Origin: Watersipora subatra
Lineage: Eukaryota; Bryozoa; Gymnolaemata; Cheilostomatida; Watersiporidae
Assembly: GCF_963576615.1 (NCBI RefSeq)
Contig: NC_088712.1
Coordinates: 27,433,870-27,497,869, forward strand
Reading direction: 5' to 3'
DNA: 64,000 nucleotides
Below are positions 12,576 to 24,300 of this stretch, one piece after another. Each line of letters opens with the position of its first letter. Positions within the stretch are counted from its first letter, which is position 1. Made by a program: the position numbers and the translations under genes. The notes beneath the pieces are model-generated. The model saw nothing but the letters and a program-made list of their open reading frames with translations. It was not told the origin of the DNA and searched no databases.

Positions 12576-13900
12576 CTCCTCATCACACGCTCCTCTGTGC
12601 TTCCGAGTATGTCCTTCTTGATCTGGTTGAGCACTGGATATTAGCTGTCCTTATTTCTTTCCTCAATTAACTGCTTCAAGTGCTCATCATGTTCATCAAA
12701 CCAATCCTGATGCTTACGTTTTTTGTTTGCCAATCACATTAAAAGTAGTTAAGTAAATAGCATCCTTCTGGTTCACCCACTTTTGTTCCAATTCACCATT
12801 GTCTGCATCCAGTGCTCCAGCTTCTCATCCATCTTTCTTAAGTTGCTCCTTTACTAACTGGTCACTCAGTGAATATGTGTCTAACTTACATGGTGGCTTC
12901 GACCTAAACTTGCTGTGCTTTAATACCCTTCTCATCATCCACTTAGATCTTAACATTACATGGTCTTTCCCACAGTCTGCTCCTCTCATAGCATGAGTAT
13001 CCATAATTTCTTTCACATCTCTCTACTGGAGAATGATATAATCCAGCAAATGCCAGTGTTTATACCTTGGGTGTTTAGACGTTGAATGTGGAATTAGTAA
13101 TCACAAGGCAGAGAGCAGAACAGCGAGCTAATAGTAACTTTCCATTGTTGTTGCACTTCCCTACTCCATGACTACCAAGCACTCTTCCACTTTGCAGTGT
13201 CTGATCCTTTTCCTGTATTGAAATCACCGATCAATACTAATTTATTATCAGCTGGAACTTTCCTGATTGTATTCCTCAGATCACTGTAAAACTGCTCCTT
13301 TGCTTCCTCACTGTTTCTCATTGTTGGGGCTTATGAAGGTTGCACATAACCTCTTCTGTAATGGAAGTCCCATTGTCATGATTCGGTTATGGATAGGTGT
13401 TGGATCTTCATCTATATTGGCAGCAATCTGTTTTTTAAGACATATTACTCCAGCTTCTCGTTTTCCAGTTCCGACCTTCCACTCCAGTAGAAGACATGAT
13501 CTATGACCTATGATCTTCCAAGCTATCATATCTTGGCAATCTTGTTTCGCTTAGTGCGGCTATACTTGTACCATACATGTCCAACTCGATGGCCACAAGG
13601 GCAGTCTGCCTCTCTGGGCGCTGCGACTCCGTCTTATCCATCAGCATACATACATTCCACTACACATAGAACTACTTCTCTCCCTTTCTTCCTTCCATCT
13701 CCTAGCATACTTTTCGCTGTCTGTCGCAGTGAAAACAGATCAGCTTGGACCTTGTTTGGCTGGTCGCCGTCTGAGCTGGGATGAGTTGATTTTTGATAGA
13801 CCATTTCATGAAAGCTGCTCACAAAAGGGTTTAAGGTGCTACTAGCTTTTGCTGGACTAGTAACACACCCTTGGCAGTGATGAGGGTTAGCAGTGGCAAG

Positions 13901-15255
13901 GACAAGTCAAGACAGACTGAATCCCTCTCCCATTGCGGTGACCACTTGGAAAAAAAGTGTGTTAATCCCTGCTTTTGTGGCTGTGCATGTCATATCACAC
14001 TGACTAGCATGGTCCACCACAAACCTGTGACGTATGACTGGATGTCCAATCTCACTAATCAGGCCCGAGGGCGTGATGGTCAGTTTAGTCGCTGACCGCT
14101 CAACCCATGTGACAGGTTGTACTGGTTTTCATAGTTATCCGATAGCAGGCATAATCACCTGTACCTGATGTATACAAGTGAATACAGAATACTAGTAAAC
14201 ACACTGCTCAGCATTGGTGACTTACATGCTTTATATGACAAATTCTTATATCTCTTTCATTCAACAGCCAGCCATGTAAAATTATAATGTGCAAACTAGA
14301 TGTAAGTTAGGGGAGTAGAGCTACTGACATTTTCACACAAAGTACGAAAGAGAGTGAAAGACATAAAGGCATTATGAAATATTAAAGCATCTTCCCGTGT
14401 GAAGAATGTGATGTGTATCTGATTTGTTTGTGATCGATGCGATGTGATCGACGCGATGTGATCAAGGCGATGTGATCAAGGCGATGTGATCAAGGCTGCT
14501 GATCGTTTTGAAATATAATTACCAGCTTGCAGTCTTTTTCAGTATCTAGCTGGTTTCATATTTTTAAAAGGAGGAAACCAAAAGTGGAGAATCCTTTTTT
14601 AATGCTTGCACCTGACCCGATTGCGGTAGAGAGTTTGACGTCATTTATTAAACAGTAGTGAGGGAAAACTACCAGTTACAGTTGTCACTTTACAATAACT
14701 CCTGTTTTGAGAGCTACTAAATAATCTCGCAAGTCTTACTTTCAAAGGTCCCTCTGTAGTATTGTGCTACACCTGCTGTCAATTATCTCCATCACACTTG
14801 TTAATTCTTGGTGGAGGGTTATTTCCATATTTGATTTCTCACACATCAAAACAAGATTGTTTGTCATGAAACATTTGTTTTTGCAGAATTTGCAGAATCG
14901 AAATCATGATTAAAATCATTTGATTTTTTGTGCCAACCTTGAATACTGGTATTTGTGGTGAATTGTTTTTAAATGTAACATATATCATTGTATGGCAGCT
15001 GGTATTATGACTGAAAATAATTTTTTTCCCTTTTTGACCCTTTATTTTGTCAATCAATATTATATAAAAGTATAACACAGTAATATAATATAGTCATATT
15101 AAGGCTGTTTGTACTAATCAGCTTTACAGCGCTTTGGTTTTCTTTCTAGTAAAAATACATTTAGTCATCAAAGTTTAGTCTCATACAAACTTTCGATTGT
15201 TAGTTTTAGAGGGATGCCGTGACAGATGTTGGTATATACATGACGACCCATTGTA
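13901..15255. other. Intergenic, B3GAT3 upstream region
   Basis: No gene is recognised. A 14-bp array (GCGATGTGATCAAG type, about five copies) occupies 14432-14496. Any B3GAT3 promoter or 5'UTR should lie in the 3' part, but no clear TATA or initiator can be assigned. Confidence 0.5.
14432..14496. repeat. 14-bp minisatellite, about 5 copies
   Basis: Units of the form GCGATGTGATCAAG with small changes (GATCGACGCGATGT in the first copies). Confidence 0.85.
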
Positions 15256-15340
15256 ATGGCTCATTTCTCTGGCAGGGACTTGATTTATGTCCTGATGCTA
15301 TGCAGTGCTGTTTGGTTTCTTATTATGTTTGTCCAGCTAG
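15256..15340 (+). CDS. B3GAT3: B3GAT3 exon 1 (signal anchor)
   Basis: ATG at 15256 opens 28 codons plus one base, ending at a GTAAGAG donor. The peptide MAHFSGRD is followed by the hydrophobic run [20 protein letters not shown], a type II anchor of the length seen in this family. The phase (1) matches the exon 2 acceptor. This exon is inferred by position and phase rather than sequence similarity. Confidence 0.8.
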
Positions 15341-18300
15341 GTAAGAGCCTTAATTCTGTGTTTTTGTGAGTTTATGTACACTATTATACCAAAAACCCTC
15401 TTAATTGAATGCCATGATGGTCTATTTTTCAACCCTTCTTCTATAGTGGCGGTCAATTGGAGGCAGTGTTCAAAGGCTGTCGAGCTTGGCGGTGTATTTT
15501 TCAAACAACTCGTCAGAATTGTCGAAAGATAAATTTAGCCCTATTACGTGCGAAACCAATGTCACCTATATTTCGCCCTCTTTTTCCGGTGGAGCTATAT
15601 TAACCCTTTTAGAGGCAATAAATCTGCTAACTTACCCCCAACTTGTCAAGGATCTCGTAATAAATATATGCATTGAGAAACCGAGAAATACCTGACGGCT
15701 AATATCTATTGCTTGCATTGACCTACGTTAATATTATAGTCTGTGTCCTTTTTTTCAATTTGTTGGCAATTTCAATTCTAAATTTGAAGGCGTGTTTTTA
15801 TTTTATATTTTTCAATGTTGCGTAAAAACTCATTGCACTGATTGACATGCTTGCTACAGTTTGCAGCCAAAAATAGCTTTTTATGCGCAATAGAGGTGGA
15901 GTTATGAGCATTGATCCATTGTAAGCCGTGTTAAGATAGCCGCAAGGATGCTATTAAATAGCGTGCTGTAAATATGCATATTTTTTAAATTATTTAATGA
16001 TAATCTAACAAATGATACAAATATATATTCATGAACAAGTGACATAAACGAACCACACTTATATTATACGCAGAAACAAAAATTAACGTTTTTAAAACAA
16101 AAATATTTCCATCGCTTGCTCGGATAGCTGCGTTCTGATTGTTGCTATCGATGGAACAAACATTGTCTAGTTGTCCAATACCTTCTACAATAACTTCTGG
16201 CCTCAAATTTTCTTCTGTACTGTGGAACTAATCGATATTAGCGTCCTAACAATTTTTTGACAGCAAAACGTTCACGCTTTGCATTTAGCACAATTGCAAC
16301 CCGTAAAAGTTTGCTCGCTAAATGTAACCCTTGGCCCAAAACTGCAAACCATTGTATATGCATGTTCGTGCATGTTCTTGTTATATGCATGCATGTTAAA
16401 CAAGTAACTACTATTAGCCTGAGACCGTTAGTGATTATTTTCTATGGTGTTGCTTTCAAAGTTTTAACGAAGAAAAGTGAAAACTTTGGAGTTGGACAAC
16501 GAAATAACTTATTGTTATCAATTTAAACGATTCTTTATTAATATGATTTTGTGGACACTTTTCTAATGATCTTTTGATTTTATGGGTTCATAAAGATCAA
16601 AGATAGTCAAAGTTGCGGTCAAATAGAGGTGGTGTTCAAATAGAGGGTGGTGCTCTATTTCTCGACCCCTCTCTCGTAGTGGCAGTCAAAGAGAAGTGGC
16701 GTTCAAATAGAGGTGGCGTTCAATTAGAGGTTTTATGGTAAATCTCTTCTACCTATATATATGTACAATATGTACACTTATCCTTGCTACTTGATTTTGG
16801 ACCAGCCACCGAACTCAGACTTTGTATGAAATGAAAACTGAAATTTTTAACAGTCACTATTTTAATACTTTTAAAATGTTTTGTATTAATATAGAAGATA
16901 CTTGATTGAAGCTAATATAGACTTAGCTTCATACAAAGGATGGAACTAAATCTATAAATAGTTTAAGGAATAGTTCGTGCTTGACTTTCAGCTTTTGTCA
17001 GTTTCTAGGACTCACTACTTTTTTTCAGGCTGCCCTCCAAAATTGGAGGAAAGACTGTATCCTTGGAACTGACAGCTAAAAACCATTCTAGCGCTGTGCA
17101 AACTATTCTATAAATAATTAAATGGAAAGGAAAAACATGAAATAACGAAAAACTCAAACAACCTACATACATATCTTGTAGGTTAAGTTAATCAAGTATA
17201 TCAACCGTTGCTAAGCCTACTCGTCTTGTTTATGTGTTTTTAATTTCAAGTAACAATATTAACCTTTTTACTCATTGCTTTGTTGATTTGTTTTTTACAT
17301 CTAATTTAGGTTTTTACATGTATTTTATACACGTGATGCACTCGTCTAGTGCTATGTACTGTTACTCGAACTATTTAAAATGTTGTTTTTGATCTTTGGA
17401 ACAAATTAAATAAAATTTGGTGCATTCTTGTGAAAAAATTCGCTCTAACTTGTGCTTGGGGTTTCAGCACGGTAGCAGATAATTTGAGGTTTGATTTTCA
17501 TTTTACTTTTTTGTGTTGATGAAATTTGTGGAGCTCTCAACTAGACTTGCGTCTCTAGACTTTATTAGGAGTCGTACCTCTGAGACAGATCTTTTTGAAT
17601 ATTTCTACACTTAGAGGTTGACTTGCAACAAAATTCACGTTACAGTTATTTGATATCAAAAGATTCACCATGTCTTACTCTGTTGTGTTTAGGTACAAAA
17701 TATGTGGGAATATGATTACAAGCTCTTAAAAGCTAAAAAGCAAATAGTTAATTGCAGCTACACGAGACCGCCGTAGTTTGGAATCTTTTTCCAAAACGGC
17801 TCAAATGGGGCGTAGTTGTACAAGATGGCTTCTGTTTACACTTTCATGCAACCTCATTCATCGAAATATTTTCTCAAATATACTTCACGCATTCAATAAA
17901 ACCATGTCTATTGTTCTTACGCGTCTATTTCATCATTATTGTAATGAAGTCACTTTGAGCACTAATATCTCAAAACCTACCATAAGAATCTGTTTAATTT
18001 TTTAATCTTAGCTTGAACAATTGCATATCATCCTCTGATAAACATGACGAGTCTGTTGGTCACCTGTGATAATCGAAAAATGCTGCAGAAATTGTTCGCG
18101 AAGTATTGGTCACATGATCAGATTACGACTAGACGATTATACCAAGACGAAACAAAACTGTAAAGTAGCGAGCGTCTATATTTGGTAAGGGCTCTTCGGT
18201 AAAACCCGAAGTGTTTGTCAATAACTACTGCTACGATAAGTTTTATATTGAGCCTTTTATTGGCCTTTCAATTCACGTGAGAACATCGCGTGACAAAACA

Positions 18301-21300
18301 ATAACCAAATGTAATGACAATGTCGGAGAAATAAACAGATTCCAATCTACGGCGGCTTTTCGTTTTCGAGCTTTTAAGAGCTTGTAATCACATTTCCACA
18401 TATTTTGCGCCTCCAACACAACAGAGTAAGACACGTTGAATCTTTTGATACCAAATAACTGTAATGTGAATTTTGTTGCAAGTCAACCTTTAAGTTAATC
18501 GAAGCTTCACAGAGATGCAGTGTGGAATAAGATAACTTCCACTTTTTAAAATACTGCTACCTATTGACTCGCTCTGATTTAACTCAGAAAACAAAGGTAT
18601 AGTTTAGTAGAATACTCTTTCGTCACAAGTTGTCAAGTTGTCAAGTTGTCAAGTTGTCAAGTAAGGAGTTATTAAAGACGACTACTGGAGAAGGTCAGAT
18701 AACTCAATCATAATATTGCACTGAGAATAGGAAATTCTGTGGAACATGGCTGATTTCTTTTCAGTTATTTCTGCTTCTTGTAGAAAGCTGCAGAGGCGGC
18801 ATCAATGATCATCAACCTTCTTCCTTAGTCACTTACAGAAAAGCTCTCGCTGCCAAAGAGAAGGAAATAAAATATCTTCGGGAACATGCGGACAGCTTGA
18901 ACCGGCGGCAGCATGTTGTTGGTCTTCCTACTATTTATATCATCACTCCAACGTATACTCGTCCTGTTCAGGCTAGTCGATTTCTCTGTAAATCATGATA
19001 TAGGTTGTCGTCGTCTTAAAACCGCATCGCACACCACGTGCTGCTGACTCAATGACCTTCTTTGAAGCTGAATCTTCACAAAATTGTAGTGGATTTTATC
19101 AGAAAGTCTCGATATTTATTATAAGTTTGCGATTGTTCTTGATGTTTGAGGTGATCTGACTGTCAAGATGCTTCAAGATTAAAATCGACAAAACTCGATC
19201 GATACAGTTGAATCGCTCAAGTCAAGCGAAACTGTGATTATGATATGTCTATAGTTACAAACTGACTGACAGAATAGAGACGCATAACACTTCAACTTGA
19301 ACAGAATAGCTAATATCAACTATCACAGTGATAACAACTAGTGATGTCATTTTGGTATTTATTTCTCGTCTGAGTGTTTTAATGGTGATTAAGTTTTGCC
19401 GATTTTAATCTTGAAACATCCTGGCAGTCAAACCACCTCAAATATCAAAAACAATTGAAATGATAGAACAATAACGATACTTTCTGATGAACTCTACTGA
19501 AATTTTGTGGACGTTCTTCACTAATTTAGATTTCCTTAGAATGATTTTTTTCGTATTTGTTGAGATATTTTTGGTCACAGATCAAATGCAGTAGGCCTAC
19601 AATTTGTTTATGTAGCCTAAATCCTAAGTACAGTCACGGTAGATTTTTGTTTACACTGTAGTCTATTGTCGATAAAAATGTTTACTTCAGTAAAAAAATT
19701 GACTGCTTTGATAAATCGTATTCTGATTTTATATTCAAAGGTTGGTATAAGTAGTTTGAGTAATTTATAAAGTAATCCCTCACTTCTCACGGTAATGGGG
19801 ACTTCTCACGGGGACCGATGTCCTAAACGCTCAGTGAAAATCAGCAAAATAGAAGCTATTTTTTTCAAATACCGTAAAACCTGTATTTAATTGCCACCTT
19901 TTTCTACATGTATATACCACCTCTATTTCACCGCCACTATAGAAGAAGGGTTGAAAAATAGAGCGCCACCCTGTAATTGAACACCACCTTTATTTCACGC
20001 CACTTTGACATTCTTTGATTTTTAAGAGTTCATGATGGCAAATGGGCACTAGAAAAGTTCCACAAAATTGTACCAATAGTTTTTGATAGCATCATCTGTA
20101 GCATTTCGTACACTACTATTATATAACATGAATTCGCAGATTTATAGCATATTATTTGATAGCATCACTGCAGTAATCTGATCTTAAAAGTGATCGACGC
20201 TCGTAACTCTTCTTCTACTGCACATAAAAAGCTAGTTTTGGCTACAAACTGTACTAAACATATCAATGAGTGCAATGAGCTTTTATGTAACATTATTAGA
20301 TATAAAATTAAAATATGTCTTCAAATTTAGAATAAAATAAAATTAAAAGCTCCAAGAAATTGCAACTATGCCTGTAAGCTCATTATAGTTAAATGTAAGC
20401 AAAAGATATCAACTGGTAGAGATATTTCTCAGCTTTCAATTGCATATTTATTTAGTGTTCTACAACAAGTTGGAGATGAGTTACAGCAGATGGCTTGTGT
20501 ACAATAGGGTTAATACTGCTCAGATCAAAAGAGAGGGCAAAATATCGGCAACATTCGATCCGCCCATAAAAGGGTTAAATTTATTTTCCCAAAATTTTAA
20601 CGACCTATTTGAAAAAAGCAACACCACCCTTATTTCAACTCGCCTCTAATAGAGCGCCACTACTGAGGAGTGTAGAAAAATACAGCGCCGTGGCATTCAA
20701 ATAAAGGTTTTACCATATCTGCATGAACCAAAATTTTAACCTAAATGGTAATGGCATAGTTTGTACTTAATTTGGTTTGTATATTCATACTTGTTACTAA
20801 CTAGTCTTGCTGTAAGAAGGAAGTCATATGTTTGTATTTATGTATTCTTGTATGTATATTCATATATTTGAATTTTGTAAAGTTTTTTTCAAGTAATCTG
20901 TCAAATATTTCTTAACCGAGAAGTACTGAAACCAAGGAAGGTGAATCGTGAACGTGTTACTGTATTTAACCCTTTCAGCCTCAAGTAAATAACTCTATTG
21001 CACGCATCTACGCCCAATTAATCAATTGGTTGCTCACAAGGGATAGACTCGGTATTATTAAGTTGTTTGTATCTTTTTTATGTTAATTTTATTTTAATTC
21101 TGTTTTTATTGAGGAAGAAGACATCTCAAACTAGATTTCTATATTAAATTAATGTAGTTATGAACAAGCAAAAAACTTTCAATGAGCAAAAGAAAAAAAC
21201 TGATTCAAATCACTTAACAATTTAAAAAGTACTAGCTACTAAAAACATGACAAACCAAACCAGCTTGGCAAACTATAAGTTTAGGTTGTTGGCACATCTG

Positions 21301-24300
21301 TTAGGATGAACAGTAAAAATAGTTATTTAGATCGATGCACTACAAGCTGAGATAATTGTGATTATGTAAACATGGCTGGTCAACTTCCGATTGTATTCCA
21401 CGGCTCTTGAGTAAATATTATTGTCAATACAGACGGTTCCCAACCTACGAACGCGTTACGTTCCAAACGATTGTTCGTAAGGTGAATTTGTTCGTAAGTT
21501 GCTTCAGTGCTATATTTTGTATTATAATTTATGTTTAAGGCCTATATAAGTATTTTGAAGGTTTATATAAGTATGTTTAAGGCTTGTATAATTAACCTGT
21601 ATTGGTTTGTACTGAAAAAAATATTTAATGAAATGGAAATAATACTTTGGTGGACGCCGGGCCATGACACTGCATTTCTTATTTATTGTCCTTTCTATTA
21701 TAATGTTGTTTTAATCACTTATGCTATCACTTATCGTTGTTGTCTTATTTTTTGTATGTGTTGTCCGTTTATTATATCGTTGTTTCACTCGTTATGCTAT
21801 TGTTATATCTGATATACCGCCATAACACCATCACTTATCGTCACTTAGATTGTTGTCATACTAACGCGCTAGCGGTCCTATTCATTCACATTGTTAGCCG
21901 GTGTTCTTACCGTTTGCCGTTAGCCGGAACGGTTGATATTATTGTATATAAATGAGTGCGCGCATTTAGTTGAGCAGAGCAAATAGCCGTATGCTCCTCG
22001 GCTGATGAAATTTCCTTCGCTAATTAAAAGCTGAATGAAACTACATGCACTCTCTTATCTTTATTTATTAGTAGAGATCTTGCCAAGTAAAGGCCGGCAA
22101 ATCTCTTTACAATACGCATGTAAAGTTCAAACAAAGTTCAAACAAATAATTCGAAAGTTAATCGAGTTACGAACAACGGTACATATGTTCATATGTACCG
22201 TTGTTTGTAACTCGAATGTTCGTAAGTAGGGAACCGTCTGTATTTTCAATTTTAGCAGCAAGTAGTGAAACTGCTTGAAAATAAAATCTTACTACATCAA
22301 AGTTTACTCAACTCGTAAAAAACTGCTATCACAGCTGTCGGACTCAGTCAGATAGTAGAAACTATCGCTATTCTTTGATACGTCTTGCTAAGCTTCTATT
22401 CAAAGTCTTGTACTCACCTGTAAGTAAATCTTATTATCACATCTGCTCTTGAGACTCACCTAGAGCTAGTGGTAAGGTATTTAAGTTGTAGAGTTGGAAT
22501 ATAATATTGAAATTATAATCATACAGCTGAAACAAACGATCTTCAAACTGTCAATATTGCTAATTTTTCTGGCAGCGACGAAAAAAAAAGCCTTATTGGT
22601 CTGTTTTAAGAGTTTCAACCTATAGCAAACTGGTAGTCATTTAAAAGCTTAGAATGTGTACTTTGGGAGTATTATGAATTATGATACAGCAAACAACTTT
22701 CGCACGAGTTGCTTAAAAAATTGATCTTGATCAGTTCGAGATTCTGCCCAGGGGATAGCAACTTTTTCCCAAATATTTTTAGGATTAGGGCTGAAACGGT
22801 TAACAGTTCGGTTTACATTAGACAGCCTTACAACCTGTCGGTCAGAACGTAACGCAGTCGTAGCGCAACACAGTCGTAACACAAGACTAACTGTATTGTC
22901 GTAACGCACCAACAATACAGTTAGTCGTTAGCAACCTGTATTGTTGGTAATACCTGCTTTATTTTTGTTCTTGCTCACGGCAAACGTCTCACTTACGTCT
23001 TACTCTTGCAGAAGGCAGAGTTGACGAGGCTCTCCACTGTCTTCCATTCCATTTCCAACGTTCATTGGATTGTTGTCGAAGATTCTGATGTTAAGTCAAA
23101 TCTGGTTGTCGACTTCTTGAAGGACTGCGAGCTAAATACAACCCATCTGCTGAGTGTCACGCCTCCAGATGTAAAACTTCGTGAAAAAGATCCAAATTGG
23201 TTGAAGCCTCGAGGTAATATGAGTGCGTGGTGTGTAGTAATATTCTACTCGACAAGTTGTTGGCCTACAAGGATTCATTTATGCTATACGATCTATTTTA
23301 AACACATACTAAGTTTCAATACAGTGGTAGTGTTGAGACAAACTTCCATATGGCACCGTAAAGCCATCATGGAAACAGCCATGTCACTCTCATTTTGTCA
23401 TGGTTCAGTGTCACTGTTTGGAAGTAAACCATTCGTACAATGCGCCTTTTTGCGCCATGGGGACAGCCTTAGCGACCAACGGCATCGCGCATACATGTAG
23501 GTCTTGATTTCCTGCTGCTTGCTTGATTAACTACTGTCATATGCATAACATATAATGACATAAGAATCAGCAGTTTTTTCTTCTGATCATCCATGGTTTG
23601 TTTTGTCTTTTATCTCCTAAATATACAACCATAAGACATAAGACGTCACACAGCCATTGCTCTACTATTATTAGAACCCGATGAAAACATGATTTGCTTG
23701 TTGGCGCTTCAACACTGGCCTACCCAGGTGTAACTACACTATCACTCTATGTAGTAACTGTATATATATAACACCCAGGTGTCGCTAGACTATCACTGTA
23801 TGGAAACTCATTAATTGTTGAAAAGGAGAAACTTAGAAAAATCTGTTGTCGTTTTTTCATTCCCACAAGGATGCTTGCAAGTGTGCTCCATATCTATAGA
23901 GTGAAATTTTAGCACACAAAGTTGTTCTATTCGAGATTTTATTCTGTAGTCAAATCGTCGTGCGTCGGAGCAACAATCTTTATAACAATAAACTGCGTTC
24001 TATTCAATTTGTTCCCAACTCGAAAACATAGCAGTTACCTATTCAGTCAATTATATACTGCTTTGATCTAAATACATTGTATGAAAGAATGTAAACTGTA
24101 GTGTATAAATCTAAATTAGTTCAGCTATCTTCACTATAACAATAGTCGGGTTCGTCTGTAACAATGGTTATGGGTTGGAAAAAGAAATGTACTGTATGGG
24201 ATTTGAACCCATGACATTCAGCTTCACCAGCTGGTTTGCTAATATTTGCTCCAAACATTCGCTTCTCAGTGTTTTAGAATTATTTTGCCTATGCTCTATG

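Larger units (their letters stand above)
9620..13900 (-). pseudogene. Decayed non-LTR retrotransposon (RTE-like LINE), interrupted by a nested element
   Basis: Minus-strand fragments appear in the order of an APE-type LINE. Endonuclease pieces lie at 12.8-13.5 kb, including [14 protein letters not shown] and GADCGKDHVMLRSK. The reverse transcriptase lies at about 11.3-12.0 kb, with CGLRSGRSTIDMMF and GVEQGCVLAPTSL. The C-terminal region follows, with STVADNARLNNEILLRLGNA and RLWNNHHVPIKVK near 11.13-11.26 kb. It resumes at 10.2 kb with TVLTALL, GAET and TVYS, then ISWRDKI and a C-terminal CxxCG motif near 9.7 kb. Frameshifts and stops are frequent, and the catalytic YADD is read as CTDD. The family name is tentative; similar proteins are often labelled endonuclease-reverse transcriptase in invertebrates. 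Confidence 0.88.

Noticed and set aside
18765-18783. Alternative exon 2 acceptor of B3GAT3 at TTTTCAG
   Set aside because: It leads to an in-frame TGA within 15 codons in the phase set by exon 1; the acceptor 19 bases later is open and matches phase.
24185-24250. Functional tRNA gene
   Set aside because: Only a B-box is convincing; no acceptor stem or anticodon arm can be built.
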